Counted from the first letter of the stretch, positions 8,151-16,394 are shown. The stretch: 64,000 nucleotides of DNA from Roseimicrobium gellanilyticum (GCF_003315205.1 NZ_QNRR01000021.1:1-64000); one strand, 5' to 3'. Program-made: numbers and translations. The notes: a model not told the origin generated them from the letters alone.

Positions 8151-8614
8151 GCACTGCTACTCAGACGCCCCAAGTACTGAAACTCACCCACCGCTTCCCT
8201 GCCTCTTGTGAGCAGGTGTTTGCCGCCTTCTCCACCTACGAGAACTGGGCAGCCTGGTTTGGACCCGAGGACTGCAACGTTGTCGACGGTTTTGCTGACT
8301 TCCGTGAGGGCGGCAACTTCCTTCTGCACATGAAGTCGCCTCGTGGGCTCTTCATCGTGGGCGGCACATACAAGAAAATCGAACGTCCGCATAAGCTGGA
8401 ATACACATGGCAATGGAAGGATGATGAGGACTGGGAAAATGTGGAGTCCCTCGTGCAGCTTGAGTTCGTTGCTGTGGGTGAGGAAACGGAAGTCCGTCTG
8501 ACGCACACCGGCATCCCCAACCCCACCAGCTACGCCGGCCATGTGCATGGCTGGACGAGCGGCTGGACCTGCCTCGCGGCGTATCTGGAGAAGCAGGTCG
8601 GAGGAGCGAAGTGA
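8147..8614 (+). CDS. SRPBCC (AHSA1-like) family protein
   Basis: A 155-residue START-like protein. It has the entry strand LKLTHRFPASCEQVFAAFS, AAWFGPEDC after the first helix, and a C-terminal helix beginning WTSGWTCLAAYLEKQV. These are hallmarks of the SRPBCC/AHSA1 group, which forms a hydrophobic cavity for a small ligand. The pairing with an upstream ArsR regulator, overlapping by 4 bp, is very common and suggests the repressor controls its synthesis. The ligand is unknown. Confidence 0.9.
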   Translation: MSTATQTPQVLKLTHRFPASCEQVFAAFSTYENWAAWFGPEDCNVVDGFADFREGGNFLLHMKSPRGLFIVGGTYKKIERPHKLEYTWQWKDDEDWENVESLVQLEFVAVGEETEVRLTHTGIPNPTSYAGHVHGWTSGWTCLAAYLEKQVGGAK

Positions 8615-8696
8615 TGGAATGATGGAGTGCTGTTTGGAATGCTTCTTCTCTCAGAGATGAGGTTGGAGTATTCTCATTTTCGCTTCTCCATGGAGT

Positions 8697-9485
8697 CTAG
8701 GGCGCTTTAGCTCCGGCCTGCTTCAGTACAAACTCGAGCAACTCCTTGCTCTCAAAGAACGACGGCGTTGCCTGGTGCCCCTCCCCGGGAATGAGCTTCA
8801 CGGTGATCGGGGCGCCGCCCGCTTCGTAGCGCGTTTTTAGAATGAGTGAGTTTTCCTGATAGGGCACGGCTTTGTCGACATCACCGTGCACGACGAACAT
8901 CGGCACCTTTTTCTCGATCAACCCTTTCAGGTTATCCAGGGGATTGAACTCAGACAGTCTCGCGCGCATCTCGGCCTCGGACAGCTGGTAGTCCGCAAGT
9001 GTGACCGTCAGGTTCTTCATGCCCCAGGTTTCAAGATTGCATACAGGATAGATCCCCACGAACGCCTGCACTTTGTCAGGATTCCGCATGCCCCAGGCCA
9101 GCGTCATGAGTCCACCCCGGCTCTGACCGAGCAGGATCGGCTTGGGTGAAAATCCGCGCTTGACCATCTCATTGTAGAACAGGGTGAACTGCTCCGTGCT
9201 GGCAGGCCCACCCCGCACCTCTCCGAGATCCATCCCTGCAAGACTGATGCCTCCGCGCAGGAATCCCTCGAAGTACACCTTCTTCCCAGCGAGCGAGAAG
9301 CCCTTGATCACCGGCGCATACCAGACCCACGGCTTCCCCGCCCCAGGTTGTGGTGCCGCATAGAGGTAGGTCGTGTGGCCATTGACCTCGAACTTCTCTG
9401 CAGTCTTGGGCAAGGCGTCGTTCGCGGAAACCGCAGGTGCAAGGAGCAACAGGCTGATGACGCGCACGATACTCAGGTTCTTCAT
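8697..9485 (-). CDS. Exported alpha/beta-hydrolase
   Basis: A 262-residue protein with a signal peptide (MKNLSIVRVISLLLLAPAVSA). The nucleophile elbow is GQSRGG with S122. An acidic-residue region follows (VHGDVDKAVPY), and the histidine is in GEGHQ near residue 239, so the catalytic triad looks complete. It resembles secreted prolyl-oligopeptidase-like or esterase proteins found with glycosidases. The ATG at 9485 was chosen because it begins the signal peptide; the longer frame adds nine non-hydrophobic residues. The 283 bp upstream hold nothing recognisable. Confidence 0.83.
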   Translation of the reverse strand: MKNLSIVRVISLLLLAPAVSANDALPKTAEKFEVNGHTTYLYAAPQPGAGKPWVWYAPVIKGFSLAGKKVYFEGFLRGGISLAGMDLGEVRGGPASTEQFTLFYNEMVKRGFSPKPILLGQSRGGLMTLAWGMRNPDKVQAFVGIYPVCNLETWGMKNLTVTLADYQLSEAEMRARLSEFNPLDNLKGLIEKKVPMFVVHGDVDKAVPYQENSLILKTRYEAGGAPITVKLIPGEGHQATPSFFESKELLEFVLKQAGAKAP

Positions 9486-9768
9486 GGGTTGGGTCCTCCA
9501 GGGAAAGCTCAAGCCTGATGTACAAGGTCCGGTCTCGTACGGGCAAAACGCAAAACGCAGATGATCTCCTGGAACATGCAGGAATCACCTGGGAGAATGT
9601 GGGCGCATGCCAGGCTGGCAGGCGGCGTGCAGCAATCCGCGCCCACGCATTTGTTCACATTCCACCATTTGAAGTGGGTGAGAACTTCGCCATTCAGTGG
9701 GGCTCCCCCCCGTGACCGCGCGTGCGCGATACGGAATTCGATTGATCCATCGCCCTGCCAGACTCTCC

Positions 9769-10398
9769 ATGGAGACCGCTGATACGTTTACCGAAGAGGA
9801 CAAGGTCCCGGTCTATCCGAATCTGGTCACCAGCGATACGCCTCTCCGCGACACGCCGCTGGAGCTCACCCGCATCATCCAGGTGCTGTATGCCGATGTG
9901 GAGGCGCAGATCAACCGCGCAGACCTGAAGGCGCAAATCGCACTGAGCACCTCCGCCATCCTCGCTGCACTGGTGGCGAATCTGGGCATCGGCCTCGCCA
10001 CACGCGAAGCGTCTGGCTGGACCGGGCTGGACTGGGCCGTAGTGACCCTGTACACCCTCTTCCTCACCTGTGCGTGCAGTTCCATCGTCCATGCGTTGCT
10101 GGCGGCATATCCACGGGCCGTCGGCAGAAAGGACACACACCGGGGCCTGCCGGGTCTGTATTTCTCCGGACATGTGATCCAGCTTCCCGCACCGGAATAT
10201 GCGGGCCGGTTCATGGACCAGACCAATCGCGAGCTGCTGGAGCGGGTGCTGGTGCAGATTCACTCGAAGTCGCGCGTGCTGGAGGCGAAGCTACAGCATG
10301 TCCGCTGGGCATTGCGCCTCCTGGGCATGGCTCTTCTGCTGTGGGCAATCTCACGCGCGGTGGTCGTGATCGCGCACGGTCGTCTGCCGGGGACATAA
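9769..10398 (+). CDS. Pycsar TM effector-like (DUF5706-type) membrane protein, copy 1
   Basis: A 209-residue protein with an amphipathic N-terminal helix (ITRIIQ-type), then INRADLKAQIALSTSAILAALVAN running into a first membrane segment. A second segment lies near residues 85-110 (TLYTLFLTCACSSIVHALL) and a third at the C-terminus (LGMALLLWAISRAVVVIA). The order of D-x-K before the first helix, 'YPRAV...LYFSGH' after the second, and a helical stretch before the last helix matches my memory of the PycTM domain (PF18967). In Pycsar systems that domain disrupts membranes after cyclic pyrimidine binding. No cyclase gene lies nearby. The paralogue at 11141 shares the run INRADLKAQI. Confidence 0.6.
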   Translation: METADTFTEEDKVPVYPNLVTSDTPLRDTPLELTRIIQVLYADVEAQINRADLKAQIALSTSAILAALVANLGIGLATREASGWTGLDWAVVTLYTLFLTCACSSIVHALLAAYPRAVGRKDTHRGLPGLYFSGHVIQLPAPEYAGRFMDQTNRELLERVLVQIHSKSRVLEAKLQHVRWALRLLGMALLLWAISRAVVVIAHGRLPGT

Positions 10399-10454
10399 GT
10401 CTGTGCACCTCGAATCCACTTGCCACCTGAGGGTGGCGAGCGTTGCATGCATGC

Positions 10455-10784
10455 ATGTTTCCCTACATTGCACTCGCCGATGAGAAGCCGTGGCAGCCCG
10501 GTCCCTATGAAGGGGTGGAACTGAAAATCCTGCACAAGGATGAGGCCACGGGTGGCGTGGTGGTGCTGCGCAAGTTTGCCGCTGGGAGGATCATTCCCGC
10601 ACATACGCATCCCCTCGCCAACGAGTGGGCCTGGGTGCTCTCCGGCGAATGGGAGGAGGAGGGCGTGGTGTATGCGCCGGGCACGCTCTTTCATGCACCG
10701 AAGGGCGTGAAGCACGGACCGCATGTGGCGAAGTCGGAGGTGGTGAGTCTGACAGTGTTTGATGGACCGCTCACGGTGGCGTGA
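10455..10784 (+). CDS. Small cupin-domain protein
   Basis: A 109-residue single-domain cupin. Motif 1 is IIPAHTHPLANEWAWVLSGEW (H-x-H then E), and motif 2 is PGTLFHAPKGVKHGP. The spacing gives a standard 3-His/1-Glu metal site. ATG at 10455 was preferred to an in-frame TTG at 10443 because the extra MHAC residues are not cupin-like. It resembles ChrR-type cupins, which sense or detoxify oxidised compounds. It lies between two membrane paralogues in the same direction, but the 350-bp gap with repeats afterwards argues against one transcript. Confidence 0.85.
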   Translation: MFPYIALADEKPWQPGPYEGVELKILHKDEATGGVVVLRKFAAGRIIPAHTHPLANEWAWVLSGEWEEEGVVYAPGTLFHAPKGVKHGPHVAKSEVVSLTVFDGPLTVA

Positions 10785-10859
10785 TATCAATGCGCCTCTC
10801 CTGACTTCGCGGCAGAGTCGAGGGGACGTGTGCAGGAGAGTTGGGTGTGTTCTCGTGCA

Positions 10860-10905
10860 TGGGATTCAACACAGAGAAACGGAGACGCAGAGGAACTTCG
10901 GAAAC
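10860..10905. repeat. Family F dispersed repeat, CACAGAG...GACGCAGAGG type
   Basis: Reads GGGATTCAACACAGAG followed by ACGCAGAGGAACTTCGG. Close relatives start with the same GGGATTCAACACAGAG phrase at 58798 and 61308, each ending 'GAGGAxCxTCGGAxxCTGAG'. It sits in a gene-free 356-bp gap (10785-11140) directly before the family B element. Confidence 0.85.
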
Positions 10906-10910
10906 TGAGA

Positions 10911-11072
10911 AGGGTCGATAGTTTATGGCTGATAGTTGATAGCCTGAGGAAAAGGGGCGCGCCCCAGCTCATGTCTACTGGCCAGCATTCTCGTGACCGC
11001 GGTGAACCACGTCAGCCCGCCCCCTGGTTCTCCGGTTCATGCTATCAACTATCAACCATAAACTACCAACCC
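10911..11072. repeat. Family B inverted-repeat element (copy 1)
   Basis: A 162-bp element. The left arm carries ATAGTTTATGGCTGATAGTTGATAGC. The right arm is its near reverse complement, GCTATCAACTATCAACCATAAACTA. Arms are about 33 bp and the interior is unique. The element lies just upstream of the second PycTM-like gene. Copy 2, with the same length within 1 bp, lies just upstream of the sigma-factor gene at 57498. Confidence 0.93.
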
Positions 11073-11140
11073 TTCCTCTTGCGAAGCAACACGTGACCAT
11101 GTCAAAATGAGCGCACTGCTGATGGCGCAGGACCCACACC

Positions 11141-11848
11141 ATGGAATCTGCCAAGCCCTCCACATCGTCGTCTTCCACGTCAGCCACCTCCACCACACCG
11201 GCTGCTTCTTCGCCCACGGAGACAGATGCGCCTCCCCCACCCCCACCGCCCCCTCCGGTCCCAGTTTTCCCGACCACCGTCACGGCGACTACGCCGGTGG
11301 GAGGCACGCCGCTGGACATCACACGGGTGATACAGATCCTGTATCAGGATGTGGAGCTGCAGATCAACCGGGCAGACCTGAAGGCGCAAATCACCCTGAG
11401 CACCGCGGCCATCCTCGCGGCACTGGTGGTGAATGTAGGCTTCGGCATCACCACCCTCGAGCTGCGTCAGTGGATCCCCATGGAGTGGGTGGCCGGCGGA
11501 GTGTACCTCCTTTTTCTCATCTGCCTGTGTGCCACGATCATCCACGCATTGATGGCCACGTATCCCAGGGCAGTCTTGAGGACCAGGAATACCGTCACGA
11601 ATCCCAGTCTCTATTTCAGCGGACACATCATCACCCTCGATTCGGAGGACTACGCCCAGCGCTTCGAGGAACAGAGCAATGCCGCCGTGCTCAGCCGTCT
11701 CATCAAGCAGGTGCATGCAAAGTCACGTGTGCTGGAGCTGAAGCTCTCGCACATTCGCGTGGGTCTGCGGTGTCTGGGCGTGGCCCTCATGCTCTGGCTG
11801 CTGGCACGTGGGTTGCTGGTGATTGCCTACGGGAAGCTGGCGGGGTGA
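11141..11848 (+). CDS. Pycsar TM effector-like (DUF5706-type) membrane protein, copy 2
   Basis: A 235-residue paralogue of the protein at 9769, with an added 45-residue Ser/Thr/Pro-rich N-terminus. The shared core includes INRADLKAQITLST, a first helix (AAILAALVVNVGFGI), a second (VYLLFLICLCATIIHALM), YPRAV, LYFSGHI, and a final helix (CLGVALMLWLLARGLLVIA). As in copy 1, a long amphipathic helix rich in charged residues (QVHAKSRVLELKLSHIR) precedes the last membrane segment. The sequence supports the membrane plan. The Pycsar assignment is from family resemblance only, and no nucleotide cyclase is adjacent. Confidence 0.6.
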   Translation: MESAKPSTSSSSTSATSTTPAASSPTETDAPPPPPPPPPVPVFPTTVTATTPVGGTPLDITRVIQILYQDVELQINRADLKAQITLSTAAILAALVVNVGFGITTLELRQWIPMEWVAGGVYLLFLICLCATIIHALMATYPRAVLRTRNTVTNPSLYFSGHIITLDSEDYAQRFEEQSNAAVLSRLIKQVHAKSRVLELKLSHIRVGLRCLGVALMLWLLARGLLVIAYGKLAG

Positions 11849-12020
11849 ATGCGGGCGTCGTGCTGGGCGTGTAGTGAGGTCGTGGGTTGTTTCCGGTTAG
11901 CCGGAAGCGTCCCCAACACGCGCCACCCCGCAAACTACCCCTACTGCCCCCTTGACACCTGAGCACGAAATTCAAAAACACCCGCTGGCATCCCCCACCC
12001 TCCCTCGCTAGCATGGGAGC

Positions 12021-13934
12021 GTGAGTTACCAGGTTTTCGCCCGCAAGTACCGCCCGCGCACGTTTGAGGACGTGCTGGGGCAAGAGCATGTTGTCCGCAC
12101 ACTGAGGAATGCCATCGCGCAGAATCGCCTCGCGCATGCCTACCTTTTCGTGGGGCCGCGCGGCACCGGGAAGACTTCCACGGCGCGCATCTTCGCCAAG
12201 GCGCTGAACTGTCCCGGTGGACCCATGGTGGACTTCGACCCGGATGATGAGGTGTGCCGCGAAATCGAAAAGGGCATCTGCCTGGACGTGCGTGAGATCG
12301 ACGGCGCCAGCAACAACGGCGTGGAGCAGGTACGCGAGCTGCGGGAGGAGGTGAAGTTCGCCCCCAGCCGCTGCCGCTTCAAGATCTACTACATTGACGA
12401 AGTGCACATGCTGAGCACGGCCGCGTTCAACGCGCTGCTGAAGACGCTCGAGGAGCCGCCGGAGCACGTGAAGTTCATCTTCGCCACCACGGAGGCGCAC
12501 AAGGTACTGCCCACGATCATCAGCCGCTGCCAGCGTTTTGATTTGCGCCGCATCCCCACGAGTCTGATCGCGAAGCACCTGTTGCACATCGCCTCGCTGG
12601 AAAATGTGAACCTCCACGAAAAGGCCGCGTACGCCATCGCCAAGGGCGCCGAGGGCGGCATGCGCGACGCGCAGTCCATGCTGGACCAGCTCGTGGCCTT
12701 CTGCGGCGAGAGCATTTCTGAGCAGGACGTGCTCGATATTTTCGGCTTCACCCAGGGGGAGACTGTGGCGAATCTCGCGCAGCGCATCCTGGAGCGCGAC
12801 ACCGTGGGCGCCCTGCGGGAACTGCATACGCAAGCCGATGGCGGCAAGGACCTGGCACGTCTGCTGGTGGACCTCATCCAACACCTGCGCACCATCCTGG
12901 TGCATCAGGTTGACCCTGCGGCTGCGGAAGAAGATTTGTCTCCTGAAGTCGCCGCCATGACGCGCACACAGGCCGCCATGGTAGATGCCGAGCGTCTGCT
13001 GCGCGTGATGGACGAACTGGCCGAAGTGGATGCGCGCATGCGCTGGGCGGGAAACAAGCTGCTGCATCTGGAGCTGGGCCTCATCCAGGCCGTCCAGACA
13101 TTGGGCGAAGTGACGCTCAGCGATGTGATTCTGGCCATGAACGATGGCAGCGGTGGCGCGAATCTGGCTGCGGCGATGCCCCGGCGGGCTGCAGTGCCGG
13201 TGGCTCCTGCTCCGGCTGCGACGATCAGTGCTGCCCCGGCACCCGCGCCTGCACCGGTTCCAGTTCCGGCTCCAGCACCAGTCCCAGTACAAGCTACGCC
13301 TGCCCCAGTGCCAGCTCGGGCACCGGCACCGGCACCGGCACCGGCTCCGGCTCCGGCTCCTGTTTCCACTCAGCCTCCGGCACAGTCTGCCCCCGTGGCA
13401 GCACCGGTGCCGGCCCCTGTGGCACCTGCTCCCGCAGAGGAAGCCGCGCCTGCTGCAGCCGCGCCGCCCGTACCGGAAACTCTGGAGGAAGCGTGGAAGC
13501 ACATCCTCGAGGCCGTGCACCAGACCTATCCCCTCTATGAGGAGTGGCTGCTCCATGGTGCCCTGCTGGAGCTCACCGGACAGACGGCCAAGATTGGCCT
13601 GCCCACCACCGAGTCCATGGCTCGCGAAAGCCTCCTGCGCCCCGCCAGCAAGGCCAAGGTGGAGGAGTGCATTGCCAAGGTGATCCAGCGCACGGTGAAG
13701 ATGGAGGTCGTGCTCGACCCAAACCTCAAGCCGCCGCCCGCCACGGAGATGACCTTTGGCCTGAGCTTCGGCGACTCCACGCCCCCGCCACCGAAGGAAG
13801 CTGCAGCGCCCGCCGCCGCGCCCGCACCTGAAGCTCCCAAGGAACCAGAAGGCGTGGCCGCCGATCCGGAGTTCTACAACGATCCCCTGATCCAGGCCGC
13901 GATTGTGAAGTTCAAGGCGACGCTGGTGAAGTAA
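12021..13934 (+). CDS. dnaX: DNA polymerase III subunit gamma/tau
   Basis: A 637-residue clamp-loader ATPase starting at GTG. The N-terminal AAA+ module has Walker A GPRGTGKT (45-52), the DEVH Walker B (126-129), a KTLEEPPEHVKFIFATTE sensor-1 segment and ISRCQRF. In the canonical zinc module, C64 and C79 remain, but the two middle cysteines (positions 73 and 76 in E. coli numbering) are both Asp here. Residues of about 395-490 are a Pro/Ala-rich linker typical of tau. The C-terminal domain follows (ETLEEAWKHILEAVHQ). I see no obvious A-rich slippery site for making a shorter gamma form. ybaB follows after one small gene, echoing the usual dnaX-ybaB-recR order; recR is absent. Confidence 0.96.
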   Translation: MSYQVFARKYRPRTFEDVLGQEHVVRTLRNAIAQNRLAHAYLFVGPRGTGKTSTARIFAKALNCPGGPMVDFDPDDEVCREIEKGICLDVREIDGASNNGVEQVRELREEVKFAPSRCRFKIYYIDEVHMLSTAAFNALLKTLEEPPEHVKFIFATTEAHKVLPTIISRCQRFDLRRIPTSLIAKHLLHIASLENVNLHEKAAYAIAKGAEGGMRDAQSMLDQLVAFCGESISEQDVLDIFGFTQGETVANLAQRILERDTVGALRELHTQADGGKDLARLLVDLIQHLRTILVHQVDPAAAEEDLSPEVAAMTRTQAAMVDAERLLRVMDELAEVDARMRWAGNKLLHLELGLIQAVQTLGEVTLSDVILAMNDGSGGANLAAAMPRRAAVPVAPAPAATISAAPAPAPAPVPVPAPAPVPVQATPAPVPARAPAPAPAPAPAPAPVSTQPPAQSAPVAAPVPAPVAPAPAEEAAPAAAAPPVPETLEEAWKHILEAVHQTYPLYEEWLLHGALLELTGQTAKIGLPTTESMARESLLRPASKAKVEECIAKVIQRTVKMEVVLDPNLKPPPATEMTFGLSFGDSTPPPPKEAAAPAAAPAPEAPKEPEGVAADPEFYNDPLIQAAIVKFKATLVK

Positions 13935-13945
13935 AGCTGGCCACT

Positions 13946-14272
13946 ATGAATGCGATCCAAAGGTACAGTTATCTCCGTTTCGCAACGTTCATTGGCCTCG
14001 CCATTCATGCCACTACGATCCTTATTTCGATTCCCTTTTTCAGATTGGAGCCCGGAACCCCTATTCGCCCCATGAATTATGGGGTACTGCTCGTGGGGCT
14101 TGAGGCGTGCAGCATCTTTATTTGCTTTGTGCCGGCCATTCTATCTCTAACCACTGCGGGTCATCGCCTTGCCAGCATTACGTGCGGCCTAGTCGGCATC
14201 ACGCCGTTCGTTACAGGAGTCGTGATGTTGGTTATAGCCATGGAGGTTCGTGGACTTAAACTGTTACACTAG
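13946..14272 (+). CDS. Small hypothetical membrane protein
   Basis: A 108-residue product with three hydrophobic segments (about residues 12-32, 45-68 and 80-100), starting 11 bp after the dnaX stop. It has no motif I recognise. Its base composition is clearly less GC-rich than dnaX or ybaB on either side, as is the 190-bp stretch that follows, which suggests later insertion into the dnaX-ybaB pair. No start-deciding ribosome-binding site is visible. It is probably a real gene because of the coherent membrane pattern. Confidence 0.5.
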   Translation: MNAIQRYSYLRFATFIGLAIHATTILISIPFFRLEPGTPIRPMNYGVLLVGLEACSIFICFVPAILSLTTAGHRLASITCGLVGITPFVTGVVMLVIAMEVRGLKLLH

Positions 14273-14463
14273 GAACTCTGTTCACGGCGGTATAATGTCG
14301 CTGACATTGCAGGCAAAACACAGAAGCACTCCCTTCAATTGGCCTCAGAATCTGAGGTAATTTACAATGGCACGCTGACCCAATCCGACTTAAACACGGA
14401 ATGCGAGAGGCGGACGAACTGATTCACTCCACGCCACTTCCACTCCTTACCCCCCCTTTTTCC

Positions 14464-14778
14464 ATGAATATCCAGAAGATGCTCAAACAGATGCAGCGCA
14501 TGCAAGCCGACATGGCGCAAACGCAGCAGGACCTCGCCAGCAAAACCGTGGAAGCCGCCGCCGGTGGTGGTCGCGTGACGGTCACCGCAAATGGCTCGCA
14601 GGAAATCACCAGCATCAAAATTGCCAAGGAAGTGGTGGATCCCGATGACGTGGAAATGCTCCAGGACCTCGTGCTCACCGCCGTGCAACAGGCACTCAGC
14701 AAGAGCAAGGAACTCGCCGCTGGTGAGATGGGCAAGATTACCCAGGGCATGGGCTTGCCTCCGGGAATGGGATTCTAG
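14464..14778 (+). CDS. ybaB: YbaB/EbfC family nucleoid-associated protein
   Basis: A 104-residue protein beginning MNIQKMLKQMQRMQADMAQT, the N-terminal helix of the family. The central strands VTANGSQEITSIKI and a C-terminal helix follow, ending in the Gly/Met-rich tail typical of YbaB. The protein is a small dimer that binds DNA without strong sequence preference. ATG at 14464 matches the family N-terminus; the longer frame adds 21 unrelated residues. Location downstream of dnaX is the conserved context. Confidence 0.93.
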   Translation: MNIQKMLKQMQRMQADMAQTQQDLASKTVEAAAGGGRVTVTANGSQEITSIKIAKEVVDPDDVEMLQDLVLTAVQQALSKSKELAAGEMGKITQGMGLPPGMGF

Positions 14779-14794
14779 GCCCCTTCCCCCGTCT

Positions 14795-16159
14795 CTAGAT
14801 TTTTTGCTTGTCCAGCACTCGCTCGAGCTCGACGAAGTACGAGCGAAGCTGCCTGGCGCGAGGACGCAGCAGAGCGTCCTTGAAGATGGAGAATTTGCGG
14901 AATTCAGCCTTGATGGCCTGGATCAGCATGGGCTCATCCATGACCACGCCGATGGACACAGCCAGCGCCGCAATGTTCGCGCTTTCGGGGAACTGCTTCA
15001 GGGCTTTCATCAAGACGGGGTCGTTTGCCTTCGCTGTACCGAGTCGAATTCTCTCCGACAAATAACCCACCGCAAACTTCTCATCGGCGGTGGCAGCCCA
15101 TGCCTGCTCTTCGATGCCGAGCATTTCAGGCGTGCCTGCATGGAGGTTAGCGACCACGTTCCAGAGCGAAGCATCCTTGGGGCCTTTCGCCATTTTGCGA
15201 AGACGCGCGCCGAATTTCTCCCTGGCTGATTCTGTGGTCAGCAGGCCCGCGTCCATCGCAGAGCCCAGCATCATGGAGAGCAAGGCCCCATCCTCAGGCA
15301 GCGACTCCGCGGGATCCACCAGATAGCCGTGACTCAGCAAGATGGCTTTCATGGCTTCGAGTCTGGGCTCCTCTTCCATCCGGCATTGAGCCGCACAAAT
15401 CGCGGCTTTGATCCGTGGATGCTCCGGCAGCTTCTTCAGCAATTCCACATCGCTCTCGAGATACACAGGATGCGGGCGCCGATTCCACCAATCCATCTCA
15501 AACTCCCCACTGAGCGCAATCAGCTGCACTGCGGCATCACGGTCTCCCTGCGCGGCCTTCTTCCGCAATTCGGCTCGACGCAGATTGGAAGAAGGACCTT
15601 GATAGACAGCGCAGACCAGCGATTCAAATTTTTCGAGTGAGCCGCCGTCCGCTTCTTCCGACTGTCTCCAGCGCGCCGAGGCTTCGCGAATCTTCCCAAG
15701 ACGAATCAGACAGTCGGTGGCGAGACCGTGCACCGGGGCATAGTCGGGGGAAATTTTGGAGAAGGCATCATATGTCGCCAGAGCCCCGGCGTGCTCGCCC
15801 GCCCGGTGCTGCTGCATGGCCCACTCCAGAAGCACGTAGGGCTCTTCGGGGAATTTCGCCGCCACCTCCTTGTGCAGCGCATAGGACGTCTTCACGTCCA
15901 TGCTATACAGAACATTGGCAATCATGAATGCCTGGGCGGGCGTGCGGGATGCTTCGGGAAAGAGATCCAGCACCATTTGATTAGCCTCCTCCACTTCGCC
16001 TTCGGCAACCATTTGTCCCAGCTTTTCATGCACCTCTCCAATGGCAGCGGAAGCTTCACTCACCGCTTCGTTGAAGTCTGCCTGGAGAAAACCGGTGAGG
16101 CTCAGCACGCACAAGAGCTGGAGCAGTGAGACGCTTTTGATCTTCGCCAGATGAATCAT
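14795..16159 (-). CDS. Hypothetical exported helical-repeat protein
   Basis: A 454-residue protein with a hydrophobic N-terminus (LLQLLCVLSLTGFLQA) read as a signal peptide. Residues 60-200 have TPR-like helical pairs (AYALHKEVAAKFPEEPYVLLEWAM; GEHAGALATYDAFSKISPDYAP). The rest is helical and Ala/Glu/Leu-rich, without catalytic motifs. TPR-like exported proteins usually serve as scaffolds in the envelope. It is convergent with ybaB (16 bp between stops) and functionally unlinked to it. A specific role cannot be given. Confidence 0.7.
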   Translation of the reverse strand: MIHLAKIKSVSLLQLLCVLSLTGFLQADFNEAVSEASAAIGEVHEKLGQMVAEGEVEEANQMVLDLFPEASRTPAQAFMIANVLYSMDVKTSYALHKEVAAKFPEEPYVLLEWAMQQHRAGEHAGALATYDAFSKISPDYAPVHGLATDCLIRLGKIREASARWRQSEEADGGSLEKFESLVCAVYQGPSSNLRRAELRKKAAQGDRDAAVQLIALSGEFEMDWWNRRPHPVYLESDVELLKKLPEHPRIKAAICAAQCRMEEEPRLEAMKAILLSHGYLVDPAESLPEDGALLSMMLGSAMDAGLLTTESAREKFGARLRKMAKGPKDASLWNVVANLHAGTPEMLGIEEQAWAATADEKFAVGYLSERIRLGTAKANDPVLMKALKQFPESANIAALAVSIGVVMDEPMLIQAIKAEFRKFSIFKDALLRPRARQLRSYFVELERVLDKQKI

Positions 16160-16279
16160 GATAACGCAAGGAATCCCCCCACCCTGAAGGCAAAACCGAC
16201 ACCTGTCACGATAAACAACCTTTATGCGCCACGACGCCCCGGCGGCGCCTCCCTTGACTCAGGGAAAAAATGATGCATC

Positions 16280-16307
16280 TTGTACGCAGGATATTCGTAG
16301 TTAATGA
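16280..16307 (+). promoter_or_regulatory. Candidate sigma-70-type promoter for sugE
   Basis: TTGTAC at 16280-16285 and TAATGA at 16302-16307 are separated by 16 bp. Transcription would begin near 16314, immediately before the riboswitch hairpins. The match is imperfect, so it is a candidate only. Confidence 0.35.
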
Positions 16308-16322
16308 ATGAATATCACGGAC

Positions 16323-16370
16323 ATTGGGGACGGCCCTGATGTTTCCTTCGCAGACAAGGGACGACCCTGC
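16323..16370 (+). promoter_or_regulatory. Probable guanidine-II (mini-ykkC) riboswitch
   Basis: Two short hairpins with ACGR loops occur in tandem. The first is ATTGGGG-ACGG-CCCTGAT (16323-16340) and the second GGG-ACGA-CCC (16358-16367), with about 17 nt between stems. The paired ACGR loops on G/C stems are the defining feature of the mini-ykkC class, which binds guanidinium with one loop-loop pair. It lies 25 nt upstream of a SugE/Gdx guanidinium exporter, the class's most frequent target. A Shine-Dalgarno-like sequence after the second hairpin is not obvious. Confidence 0.8.
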
Positions 16371-16394
16371 CACATTCATCCTCTTGTTCTTGTT

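Noticed and set aside
9769-11848. Complete Pycsar defence operon
   Set aside because: No nucleotide cyclase or other defence gene is found within the window near the two membrane proteins.
11787-13556. 589-codon open frame antisense to dnaX
   Set aside because: It mirrors the dnaX GC-rich third-position pattern; the antisense product is His/Arg/Gly low-complexity, and dnaX is unmistakable.
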